A DNA stretch of 6,604 bases, taken from positions 1 to 6,604 of the forward strand of contig SMXV01000061.1 of NCBI GenBank assembly GCA_004356175.1. Reading direction: 5' to 3'. Numbering within the stretch: the first letter of the stretch is position 1; each line of letters starts with the position of its first letter. Source of the DNA: Acidobacteriota bacterium. GTDB lineage: Bacteria > Actinomycetota > Acidimicrobiia > Spongiisociales > UBA5794. Position numbers and translations under genes: made by a program. This document shows positions 1 through 5,842 of the stretch, one piece after another. The notes beneath the pieces were generated by a model. The model had not been told where the DNA came from and did not search any database. It saw only the letters and a list, made by a program, of their open reading frames with translations.

Positions 1-760
1 AAACCGTGATACAGCACGGCACGGCCGGTGCAAGCTACTTCCAGATCGAGATGTCGTGACCCATGGCCACACCGGAACGACCTCGAGAGATTGTTGCCTC
101 CGCAACCCCGCATCCAGTGTCGACGAACCGCGATGCCAGGGAGTTGGTGTCCAATGAGGCCGATCCGTCGGTGAGGGCGTCCACAACTCCCCGTTCGGCA
201 ATGTCTCCTGGTGCGAGCAAGAAATCTTGTACAGGTCATCAGATCTCATTGGTGGATACTCGGAAGTCCATTGCGGTCCATGCCTCGAGTTTGCCGCCGA
301 GAACTGGCGTGGCATCGAGTTCCTGATTGGTGAGTATCCGCCAACAGGGGAGTCCCGATTCGTCCGCCTCGGGCGGTATGGAAGACCGCCCGCGTCTCAT
401 TGCTGAACCCGAGTGCGGGCCGGCGTTGCAGCGAAAGTGACTTACGACCCAGAGGGTGTCTCCATTCCGGTCGCTCCATCCGCGTTGACCTCAAGCGATG
501 TAGACGCAGCACCGGGGATGTGACGTTGTGGAACGCCGGATAGCCCGCGAGAATGGGCGACAGACCGGCGGAGGTCGATAGCACAGAGAGTGTGGTCGCG
601 AAGGATCTGGTCGTGTTCTCTGGCAGCAACGAGCGGGTGTGTCGTTGTCAGAACATGCCAGCCCATCGCCCAGATTGGCACATTGGGGCCAGGAACCATC
701 CGATATCTGACTCTTCGTCCGCTTGAGTCTCCAACTGTGCCCAATGGTTTGCGGGTCGTC
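1..760. other. Stretch without a recognisable gene; possible decayed coding on minus strand
   Basis: No frame on either strand gives a protein I recognise. The most gene-like reading is one minus-strand frame. It runs from about 490 down to 241 (including the segment LPCWRILTNQELDATPVL), is broken by two adjacent stop codons at 235-240, and continues in the same frame from 234 to a stop at 35-37 (including PGDIAERGVVDALTDGSASL). These pieces have balanced amino-acid composition and no clear start codon or ribosome binding site, which would suit a decayed gene. Antisense or chance open frames are also common in GC-rich DNA. A 57-codon plus-strand frame at 553-726 has no ribosome binding site and no family resemblance. 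The upstream extension of the exonuclease frame (590-772) is rich in Arg, Cys, Ser and Thr and looks non-coding. I see no tRNA or rRNA signature. Confidence 0.45.
370..392. other. Strong GC-rich stem-loop in the left gene-free region
   Basis: CGGGCGGT at 370-377 is exactly complementary in inverted order to ACCGCCCG at 385-392. This gives a perfect 8-bp stem with a 7-base loop (378-384). No T-run follows on either strand, so it is not a textbook intrinsic terminator. In a lineage whose terminators often lack U-tracts it could still stop transcription entering from either side, or be a leftover of a lost gene. Seen directly as an inverted repeat; its function is inference. Confidence 0.4.
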
Positions 761-766
761 TATCGT
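761..766 (+). promoter_or_regulatory. Candidate -10 box (TATCGT) for a leaderless exonuclease transcript
   Basis: TATCGT fits the actinobacterial -10 pattern TANNNT. It ends 6 bases before the ATG at 773, so transcription would start at or beside the start codon. No good -35 hexamer sits 16-18 bases upstream, and no Shine-Dalgarno sequence precedes the ATG. Both are compatible with a leaderless start. Support rests on spacing and on the same arrangement at two other genes in the window. Confidence 0.4.
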
Positions 767-772
767 TCCGAT

Positions 773-1648
773 ATGACGACGCTCCATCTTGTTGATGGCA
801 CCTACGAACTGTTCCGGAACCACTTTGGTGCGCCACCTCGCGAGACACCTGAGGGATGGGAGATCGGTGCGGTCTCTGGTCTGATGTCCTCGACGCTCAG
901 CCTTCTTGCGAGTGGGGATGTGACCCACATCGGAGCCGCGTTCGACTCAGTAATCGAGTCATTCCGCAACGAGATGTTCGATGGGTACAAGACAGGTGAG
1001 GGGACACCGCCAGAGTTGTACGCACAATTTCCGGTCGCCGAACGAGCGATGGTCGCGATGGGGATCACCGTCTGGTCGATGATCGAGTTCGAGGCCGACG
1101 ACGGGATGGCATCGGCCGCCGCAAAGTTCGTCGACGAGGTGGATCGGGTCGTGATCATGAGCCCTGACAAGGACATGACACAACTGCTCTCGAATCCAAA
1201 GATTGTCACGTACGACCGGCGGAAGGGTGTCTTTCTGGACGCAGACGGAACGAGGGAGAAGTTCGGCGTGTCGCCAGAGTCGATTCCTGACTACCTCGGT
1301 CTTGTCGGTGACACCTCCGATGGCATCCCGGGTCTGCCCGGATGGGGTGCAAAATCTGCCGGAAGTCTGCTTGCTAGGTACGGCCATCTCGACTCCATTC
1401 CTGAGTCGGCCGACGATTGGGACGTGAAGGTTCGCAGCGCCGAGAAGTTGGCTGAGACTCTTCGCACTCGCATGGAGGACGCGTTGCTATACCGTCAGCT
1501 GGCGATTCTCAGAACTGATGCCGACATTCCTCAGACGCTCGATGATCTTGAGTGGAAGGGCGTCGATCGAGAGCCGTTCGAGCTCCTGTGTGACGAGCTT
1601 GGGTTCACGGGTCTCAAGTCGCGTCCATCACGGTGGCTGAACGAGTGA
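773..1648 (+). CDS. Stand-alone 5'-3' exonuclease / flap endonuclease (Pol I N-terminal domain type)
   Basis: A 291-residue nuclease matching the 5' nuclease domain of DNA polymerase I, with no polymerase domain. This family removes 5' flaps and RNA primers using divalent metal ions. The acidic ligands of the family can be followed in order: D8 (LVDGTYELFR), D58 (AAFDS), E107/D109/D110 (EADD), D132 and D134 (SPDKD), D180 and D183 (GDTSDGIPG). The helix-3-turn-helix DNA-binding motif GLPGWGAKSA is at 187-196, and FRNEMFDGYK (64-73) matches the conserved substrate-arch region. The active site therefore looks complete. Length is typical of stand-alone members (about 250-300). I chose ATG 773 because family similarity begins there; the open frame reaches back to 590, but those 61 residues are low-quality sequence. 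A TANNNT box just upstream suggests leaderless transcription. It lies 77 bases before the ABC operon and is probably a separate unit. Likely role: replication or repair flap processing, possibly as a backup to the Pol I domain. Confidence 0.9.
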   Translation: MTTLHLVDGTYELFRNHFGAPPRETPEGWEIGAVSGLMSSTLSLLASGDVTHIGAAFDSVIESFRNEMFDGYKTGEGTPPELYAQFPVAERAMVAMGITVWSMIEFEADDGMASAAAKFVDEVDRVVIMSPDKDMTQLLSNPKIVTYDRRKGVFLDADGTREKFGVSPESIPDYLGLVGDTSDGIPGLPGWGAKSAGSLLARYGHLDSIPESADDWDVKVRSAEKLAETLRTRMEDALLYRQLAILRTDADIPQTLDDLEWKGVDREPFELLCDELGFTGLKSRPSRWLNE

Positions 1649-1712
1649 CATCGAGTTCTTGAAGGTGCGACTCGGATCGGATCATTCGAGCGCCTGCGTC
1701 TCATGGCCTTTG

Positions 1713-1721
1713 GGAGTAGGA
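1713..1721 (+). promoter_or_regulatory. Ribosome binding site supporting ABC ATPase start at 1726
   Basis: GGAG at 1713-1716 (9-base gap) and AGGA at 1718-1721 (4-base gap) precede ATG 1726. The alternative ATG at 1747 has a weaker GGTGGA at 1733-1738 with an 8-base gap. The site therefore favours 1726, while family alignment favours 1747. Confidence 0.5.
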
Positions 1722-1725
1722 ACGG

Positions 1726-2649
1726 ATGGTGTGGTGGAATGTGTTGATGCCGGTTATTGAAGTCACAGATCTTGTGAAGAACTACGGCGACGTCGAGGCC
1801 GTACGGGGCGTGAGCTTCTCCGTTGAAGCGGGCGAAGTGTTTGCCGTGCTCGGACCCAACGGTGCAGGCAAGTCAACCATCGTGGAAATACTTGAGGGTC
1901 ACAGATCGAAGTCATCCGGCGCGGTGTCAGTGTTGGGGCACGACCCCGGTCTAGCCGAGAGGTCGTACAGGGAGCGCATCGGAATCGTGCTTCAGGATCC
2001 TGCTGTCGAAGGCCAGCTCACAGTGGAAGAAGTCATCAACGTATACGGCTCGATGTATCCGCGCCGGCGAAAGACGGGTGACCTGATCGAGCTTGTCGGT
2101 CTTGAGGAGAAGACTCACGCCAGGATCAAGACGCTGTCGGGGGGTCAGAAACGGCGGCTTGAACTTGCACTGGGAATTGTTGGAGATCCCGAGCTTATTT
2201 TCCTTGACGAGCCGACTACAGGCTTCGATCCGAGCGCACGCCGCCAGGCATGGTCAATCATTGACAACCTCACCTCCCTTGGCAAGACCGTCCTTTTGAC
2301 GACGCATTACATGGACGAGGCACAGCATCTCGCGGATCGTGTCGCGGTAATCGCCGATGGAAGGATCGTCGCGACTGGAACCCCAGAGACGCTAGGAGGC
2401 CGCGATACGGCGAGGACCGTGATCACGTTCCACCTTGACCTCCAGACTGTTGAGGGATTTCCTGTCGCCGAGATGGCGAGACTCGACAGTGGTCTGGTGA
2501 CCGTGAAATCTGACAACCCAACCAGAGACCTGCATCTGATAACGGGTTGGGCCCTCGACCATGACGTTGAGCTCGCCGGATTGAAAGTCGCACGTCCCTC
2601 GCTTGAGGACGTATACCTCGAACTGACAGGGGGAGACAATCATGTCTGA
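1726..2649 (+). CDS. ABC-2 exporter, ATP-binding subunit (first exporter)
   Basis: The 307-residue cytoplasmic ATPase of a two-gene ABC-2 (DrrA/NatA-like) exporter; it hydrolyses ATP to drive the permease encoded next. All nucleotide-binding motifs are canonical: Walker A GPNGAGKST (43-51), Q-loop Q90 (IVLQD), signature LSGGQ (137-141), Walker B LIFLDE (157-162), D-loop GFDP (166-169) and switch His194 (TTHYMDEA). The C-terminal extension ends in PSLEDVYLELTGG (291-303), typical of ATPases paired with ABC-2 permeases for drugs, lipids or polysaccharides. Start: ATG 1726 has the better ribosome binding site, but homologues usually begin near MPVIEVTDLVKNYG, i.e. ATG 1747, which would give 300 residues; I cannot decide. 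The 3' end overlaps the permease start by 8 bases. Substrate unknown. The coupled acetyltransferase hints at detoxification or antibiotic resistance, but that is inference. Confidence 0.94.
   Translation: MVWWNVLMPVIEVTDLVKNYGDVEAVRGVSFSVEAGEVFAVLGPNGAGKSTIVEILEGHRSKSSGAVSVLGHDPGLAERSYRERIGIVLQDPAVEGQLTVEEVINVYGSMYPRRRKTGDLIELVGLEEKTHARIKTLSGGQKRRLELALGIVGDPELIFLDEPTTGFDPSARRQAWSIIDNLTSLGKTVLLTTHYMDEAQHLADRVAVIADGRIVATGTPETLGGRDTARTVITFHLDLQTVEGFPVAEMARLDSGLVTVKSDNPTRDLHLITGWALDHDVELAGLKVARPSLEDVYLELTGGDNHV
2629..2635 (+). promoter_or_regulatory. Strong Shine-Dalgarno inside ATPase gene, for the permease
   Basis: GGGGGAG lies 6 bases before ATG 2642, within the last codons of the ATPase gene. 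With the 8-base gene overlap it sets the permease start and suggests translational coupling, which would keep subunit amounts matched. Confidence 0.75.
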
Positions 2650-3472
2650 GCGCCCTTCGAATCGTTCCCTTCTCCAGATTCAGTCCGCCTACCAGCTAAG
2701 GATGTTCTTCCGAAGCCCCATGGCTGCGTTCTTCACGCTGTTCTTTCCCCTCATGATCTTTCTCGTGTTCTCCCTTGTCTTTGGGAACTCAACGAGCGGT
2801 GTAACAGGCGTCACCGCAGCGCAGTATTACGCGCCTGCGATGGCGGTGTTTGCCGCGGTGTCGGCGACCTACACGAACCTCGCTGTCACCACTGCGTATC
2901 AGAGAGACCTTGGAATCCTCAAACGTGTGCGCGGGACTCCGCTGCCATCCTCGATCTACATGGTCGCCAAGATTGTGGCGGCCACACTGATTGCTGCCCT
3001 CGCCGTTGGCATCATGATGACGATCGGCGTCGTTTTCTATGGAGTCCAAATTTTTGCGGCGACCATATTGTCTGCGACTGTCACGTTCGGTGTCGGTGTT
3101 GCGACATTCGCCGCGCTGGGGCTGCTCGTTGCAGCGGTCTCGTCGAGCGGCGAGGCAGCAACATCCATTACGAATGCGACGTTGCTGCCTCTGGCGTTCT
3201 TCTCCGGGATCTTCATCATCCCGACTGCCGACACACCGTCATGGATTGAGACGTTTTCGCGAATCTTCCCGCTGAAGCACTTCGTCGAGCCGTTTGTGGC
3301 GGCGTTCAATCCTGAAACCGTCGGCGCTGGATGGGACTGGGCATCAATTCTCTACATGTCCCTATGGGGAGTTGTAGCTGTCATACTCGCCATCCGATAC
3401 TTCAAATGGTCTCCACCGCAAGGCCGGGAAGTCCGAAGGAGAGGCCGTCAATCGGCGTCGGTCGACACATGA
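2642..3472 (+). CDS. ABC-2 type exporter permease (first exporter)
   Basis: A 276-residue integral membrane protein with the six-helix layout of ABC-2 permeases: approximate membrane segments at 27-48, 62-83, 107-132, 141-166, 179-195 and 236-253. KRVRGTPLP (94-102), between segments 2 and 3, matches the conserved cytoplasmic loop of DrrB-like exporters (the usual form is close to KRLRATPLP). FFSGIFIIP (186-194) matches the re-entrant region before the last helix. The N terminus (MSERPSNRS) is cytoplasmic and there is no cleavable signal peptide. The C-terminal tail is Arg-rich (GREVRRRGR, 261-269), consistent with a cytoplasmic end. The start is fixed by a strong Shine-Dalgarno and overlaps the ATPase by 8 bases; the stop overlaps the acetyltransferase start (ATGA). 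Probably works as a homodimer with two copies of the upstream ATPase. Substrate cannot be read from the sequence. Confidence 0.92.
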   Translation: MSERPSNRSLLQIQSAYQLRMFFRSPMAAFFTLFFPLMIFLVFSLVFGNSTSGVTGVTAAQYYAPAMAVFAAVSATYTNLAVTTAYQRDLGILKRVRGTPLPSSIYMVAKIVAATLIAALAVGIMMTIGVVFYGVQIFAATILSATVTFGVGVATFAALGLLVAAVSSSGEAATSITNATLLPLAFFSGIFIIPTADTPSWIETFSRIFPLKHFVEPFVAAFNPETVGAGWDWASILYMSLWGVVAVILAIRYFKWSPPQGREVRRRGRQSASVDT

Positions 3473-3976
3473 GCTCAGAACTCGCAATCGGCCCAGCCGC
3501 GAGCGGGGATGTCGCAGCGCTGAACATTATCTACAACGGCTACATCGTTGGCTCGCACATATCGTTCGATGTCGAACCCTGGACCGACGCCAAGCGCCTC
3601 GAATGGCTCGAATCGCGTATCTCCAATGGCTACCCGGTACTCGTTGCGCGGCGAGCCGGTGAAGTTGTCGGCAGCGCGTGGGCTGGATCTTGGCAGCCGA
3701 AACAGGCATACAGGAAGTCCGCGGAGACCACGATCGTTCTTGCGCCCGAGATTGTGGGACACGGCGTCGGCCGCACCCTCTACACAGCGCTGCTTGACGA
3801 GCTCAGTACGAGGGGATTTCACCGCGCCTACGCGATCATCGCCCTCCCCAAACGAGGCGTCCGTCGGGTTGCATCGGGCGCTCGCGTTCCCAGAAATCGG
3901 GGTCCTCGACGAAGCTGGATTCAAACACGGCGAGTTCCGCTCAACGATGCTGCTCGAGCGGGCATTAGGAAACTGA
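3469..3976 (+). pseudogene. GNAT N-acetyltransferase, phosphinothricin acetyltransferase type, broken by a +1 frameshift
   Basis: From ATG 3469 the frame encodes 127 residues of a GNAT acetyltransferase, then leaves the family after ALP (Pro127, codon 3847-3849). One base forward, the expected C terminus resumes: NEASVGLHRALAF and EAGFKHGEFRS, ending at TGA 3974-3976. Joined, the product is 168 residues, the normal size for the PAT/MnaT family, which transfers acetyl from acetyl-CoA to amines such as phosphinothricin or methionine sulfone/sulfoximine. The extra base lies in the C/A run at 3846-3852. Unrepaired, the first frame runs to 4041 with an Arg-rich tail overlapping the opposing permease gene, and lacks the last strand and helix of the fold. 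The acetyl-CoA loop reads VGHGVGR (96-102); the usual Gln/Arg at its first position is Val. ATGA overlap with the permease stop and no good ribosome binding site of its own imply translational coupling. Could be a real mutation, a sequencing error, or less likely programmed +1 shifting at CCC-A. Confidence 0.85.
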
Positions 3977-3982
3977 GGCGTT

Positions 3983-4012
3983 GCCGAGGCTCTACTGGCG
4001 CTATGCCTCGGC
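3983..4012. terminator. Possible bidirectional terminator hairpin between convergent operons
   Basis: GCCGAGGC (3983-3990) and GCCTCGGC (4005-4012) form a perfect 8-bp inverted repeat with a 14-base loop, extendable by two G-T wobbles on the plus-strand transcript. It sits just past the acetyltransferase stop (3976), and its right arm covers the last codons of the opposing permease gene (stop at 4001-4003). The position is right for ending both operons. There is no T-run on either side, so it is not a classic intrinsic terminator. Confidence 0.45.
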
Positions 4013-4825
4013 GGAGACGCCAAGCAGACGCTCTCGTTTGATCGACTTGGAACCCGTGACCAACAGGATTGCGGCAATGATCCACGCAACGAGTCCGACA
4101 ATCGCGGCCGAGGCAACGGGTGAGTAGATCAGACCCGTTGCAATACCGTAGCTCATGAGAATAACGGGCAACGTCACAAGACTCGAGGCTTGGCTCGCCG
4201 CTGCAGATGAGCGGACCCGCGCAGAGATTCGCAGTATCAGTGCGAGCGCAATCGTGATGAACGGCGGAATTACCCACAGAACCAAGATGATCCAGCCGGG
4301 CGTCGGGAAGAACCATCCACCGACGAGGCTGCCAACGAGGACGTTCACAACCACGGCATACATGGCAAAACCAACAATTCCAGCGAGGTACCCGGGGATG
4401 AGACTGCCGAGCAACTTTGCGATGTAGATCTCTTTGACGGTCAGCGGACTGTGAGCGAGATACTCGCCCGTTCCCTTCTCTCGCTCGCCGACGATTGCGT
4501 TCGATCCGACAGCCGACGAGATCGTGAGTGGAACTACGATTGCTATGGGGGCAAGCAGATACACAGAGACGCCATACGCGGCTCGGGCAGCGGGACTTTC
4601 GCCTCTGATATTTGCCTGCACTGCATCGGGCAGAGCTCCGACGATATCTGCAAGCTGCGCAATCGTGGGGGACCGTGCAATCAAATTCAGAGACCCGAGA
4701 AGCAGGATGGGTAGAAACACGAAGAACATGCTTCCGAGAATGACGAGCGGTATCCAATAGTCCTTCGTCTTGAAGAGACGGTAGAGATCTATCCGAACCA
4801 CTGCTTTGACCATCCGCCACCTCAT
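4001..4825 (-). CDS. ABC-2 family exporter permease (second exporter)
   Basis: A 274-residue membrane protein with about six predicted membrane segments (23-46, 83-108, 138-167, 175-199, 213-233, 236-257). Between segments 2 and 3 lies GEREKGTGEYLAHSPLTVKE (113-132), close to the EREKGT-x-E-LLxTP loop that marks NatB-like and other ABC-2 permeases and probably contacts the ATPase. A long extracytoplasmic loop (about 47-82) follows the first segment, as in that group, unlike the short loop of the first exporter's permease; the two modules are therefore different subfamilies rather than a recent duplication. The start at 4825 is supported by AGGAGA five bases upstream and a 4-base ATGA overlap with the ATPase stop; Met5 (4813) is a weaker alternative. 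The positively charged N terminus and the Lys/Arg cluster after the last helix (260-265) suit cytoplasmic ends. Substrate unknown; NatAB-like systems export ions or small molecules. Confidence 0.9.
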   Translation of the reverse strand: MRWRMVKAVVRIDLYRLFKTKDYWIPLVILGSMFFVFLPILLLGSLNLIARSPTIAQLADIVGALPDAVQANIRGESPAARAAYGVSVYLLAPIAIVVPLTISSAVGSNAIVGEREKGTGEYLAHSPLTVKEIYIAKLLGSLIPGYLAGIVGFAMYAVVVNVLVGSLVGGWFFPTPGWIILVLWVIPPFITIALALILRISARVRSSAAASQASSLVTLPVILMSYGIATGLIYSPVASAAIVGLVAWIIAAILLVTGSKSIKRERLLGVSAEA

Positions 4826-5751
4826 TGGGATCTCCTGTGCACTCGTTGAATCTCGAAGTAGAGGTCTTCGAGAGTTGGATCGAGAGGCTCGACGCGAGTC
4901 AGCCTGGCTCCGCGCTTGACGAGTTCTGTCACGATGTCAGATGTTCGATCGATGGAGTCCACGGTCAGGTGTGCCGCCCCGTCGTAACGAACAGAGAGCA
5001 CTCCGTCGAGTTCGGCGGCCGCGCGCAGCATGGATCTGTCCTCTGCGTCAATAATCACAATCGGATTGGACATGTACCGACGGATCAGGTCCCTTGGCGA
5101 CCCCGCTGCCTCAACCGTTCCTTCTTCAAGCAGCACGAGCTGGTCCGCAATCCCCTGCGCTTCGTGAAGAAGGTGCGTGCACATCACAATTGTTCTTCCT
5201 CGTCCTGCCATCTCACCAATGAGCTCCAGCACCGAGCGTGCAGACTCGGGGTCAAGGCCAGCAGTCGGTTCATCAAGCATGAGAACCTCAGGGTCGTGCA
5301 GTACCGCACGCGCAAGAGCCAGGCGCGTACGCATGCCAGTTGAGTATCCGCCAACGTCCTGGCCGAGAGCGTCCTCGATTTCGAAACGCTTTGCAGCCTC
5401 GAGTGCCATTGACTCGTCAGCTTCGAAGATTGCGGCCGCGAACTGGAGATTGTCCCAGCCAGAAATCTGATCGTAGAACGCAGGTTTCGGAGGCACAACA
5501 CCGACGCGTGCTCGCACTTCGTCGCCGTGGATCTGCGGATCGAGTCCAAGAACGGTCACGACTCCTGAGTCGGGAATCATTGCGCCTGTTGTCAGTCGAA
5601 CTGTGGTTGTCTTACCTGCTCCGTTCGGACCGAGCAGGACCGTTACAGACCCCTTCGGTGCCGAGAAGTCGACAGAATCGAGAGCCACGACGTCGCCAAA
5701 TGTCTTACGCACTGATGTAAAGGTGATCGCAGGAGTCATGGAGTTGTTCAT
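4822..5751 (-). CDS. ABC exporter ATP-binding subunit with variant Q-loop and signature (second exporter)
   Basis: A 309-residue ABC ATPase of the NatA/NodI-like exporter group. Walker A is GPNGAGKTT (41-49), Walker B VLMLDE (156-161), D-loop GLDP (165-168), switch His193 (CTHLLHEA). The signature is YSTGM (136-140) instead of LSGGQ, a variant known in this subfamily. At the Q-loop position the sequence reads VGVVPPKPAFY (83-93), with Pro88 where Gln, or in relatives Glu, is usual. The C terminus has DPTLEDLYFEI (291-301), the usual end of ABC-2 partner ATPases. I placed the start at ATG 5751: the open frame extends to 5844, but those residues cover the divergent promoter region and do not resemble the family. 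ATG 5739 is an alternative. No Shine-Dalgarno is present, and a TACCGT box 8 bases upstream suggests leaderless transcription. The stop overlaps the permease start (ATGA), so the two genes form one operon. Confidence 0.92.
   Translation of the reverse strand: MNNSMTPAITFTSVRKTFGDVVALDSVDFSAPKGSVTVLLGPNGAGKTTTVRLTTGAMIPDSGVVTVLGLDPQIHGDEVRARVGVVPPKPAFYDQISGWDNLQFAAAIFEADESMALEAAKRFEIEDALGQDVGGYSTGMRTRLALARAVLHDPEVLMLDEPTAGLDPESARSVLELIGEMAGRGRTIVMCTHLLHEAQGIADQLVLLEEGTVEAAGSPRDLIRRYMSNPIVIIDAEDRSMLRAAAELDGVLSVRYDGAAHLTVDSIDRTSDIVTELVKRGARLTRVEPLDPTLEDLYFEIQRVHRRSQ
4831..4836 (-). promoter_or_regulatory. Shine-Dalgarno (AGGAGA) for the second exporter's permease
   Basis: On the minus strand AGGAGA ends 5 bases before ATG 4825. 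It lies inside the ATPase gene, supports the 4825 start over Met5, and suggests re-initiation after the ATPase stop. Confidence 0.7.
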
Positions 5752-5759
5752 CGGCTGAA

Positions 5760-5788
5760 ACGGTACTCGTCTTGACCAACTCCGTGAA
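5760..5788 (-). promoter_or_regulatory. Candidate promoter of the second exporter operon (leaderless)
   Basis: On the minus strand, TTCACG (5788-5783, four of six matches to TTGACA), a 17-base spacer and TACCGT (5765-5760, TANNNT) are followed after 8 bases by ATG 5751. This is the best-formed promoter in the window. It lies in the 91-base gap shared with the divergent SRAP gene. Confidence 0.45.
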
Positions 5789-5829
5789 CGCGCAGACGTA
5801 ATAACGCAAATCGAGAGACCATATTCGTC

Positions 5830-5835
5830 TACAGT
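5830..5835 (+). promoter_or_regulatory. Candidate -10 box (TACAGT) for leaderless SRAP gene
   Basis: TACAGT fits TANNNT and ends 7 bases before ATG 5843, so the mRNA would begin at the start codon. No Shine-Dalgarno is present. The -35 position (about 5807-5812) has no clear match. Confidence 0.45.
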
Positions 5836-5842
5836 CGTTCTC

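Noticed and set aside
590..772. N-terminal extension of the exonuclease to the ATG at 590
   Set aside because: The 61 added residues are unlike the family, which begins at the motif LHLVDGTYELFR right after ATG 773.
1..772. tRNA, small RNA or CRISPR in the left gene-free region
   Set aside because: No T-loop consensus with cloverleaf pairing, no regularly spaced repeats and no recognised RNA motif were found by eye.
1652..1674. Terminator after the exonuclease gene (CGAGT/ACTCG)
   Set aside because: Only 5 bp with a 13-base loop and no T-run; expected by chance.
3331..3468. N-terminal extension of the acetyltransferase to ATG 3331
   Set aside because: It lies wholly inside the permease gene. 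The family begins at ATG 3469, which overlaps the permease stop as ATGA.
3475..4116. 213-codon minus-strand open frame opposite the acetyltransferase
   Set aside because: Antisense shadow of the GNAT gene. Composition is Arg/Ser/Pro-rich and the GNAT reading explains both frames of the other strand.
3921..4820. 299-codon minus-strand open frame over the second permease gene
   Set aside because: It is the shifted frame of the ABC permease gene, rich in Arg, Cys, Ser and His, with no membrane pattern or family motif, while the overlapping frame is a clear six-helix permease.
4825..5720. Plus-strand open frames (172, 97 and 126 codons) opposite the second ATPase
   Set aside because: Antisense of a complete ABC ATPase; Arg/Ser-rich with no motif or ribosome binding site.
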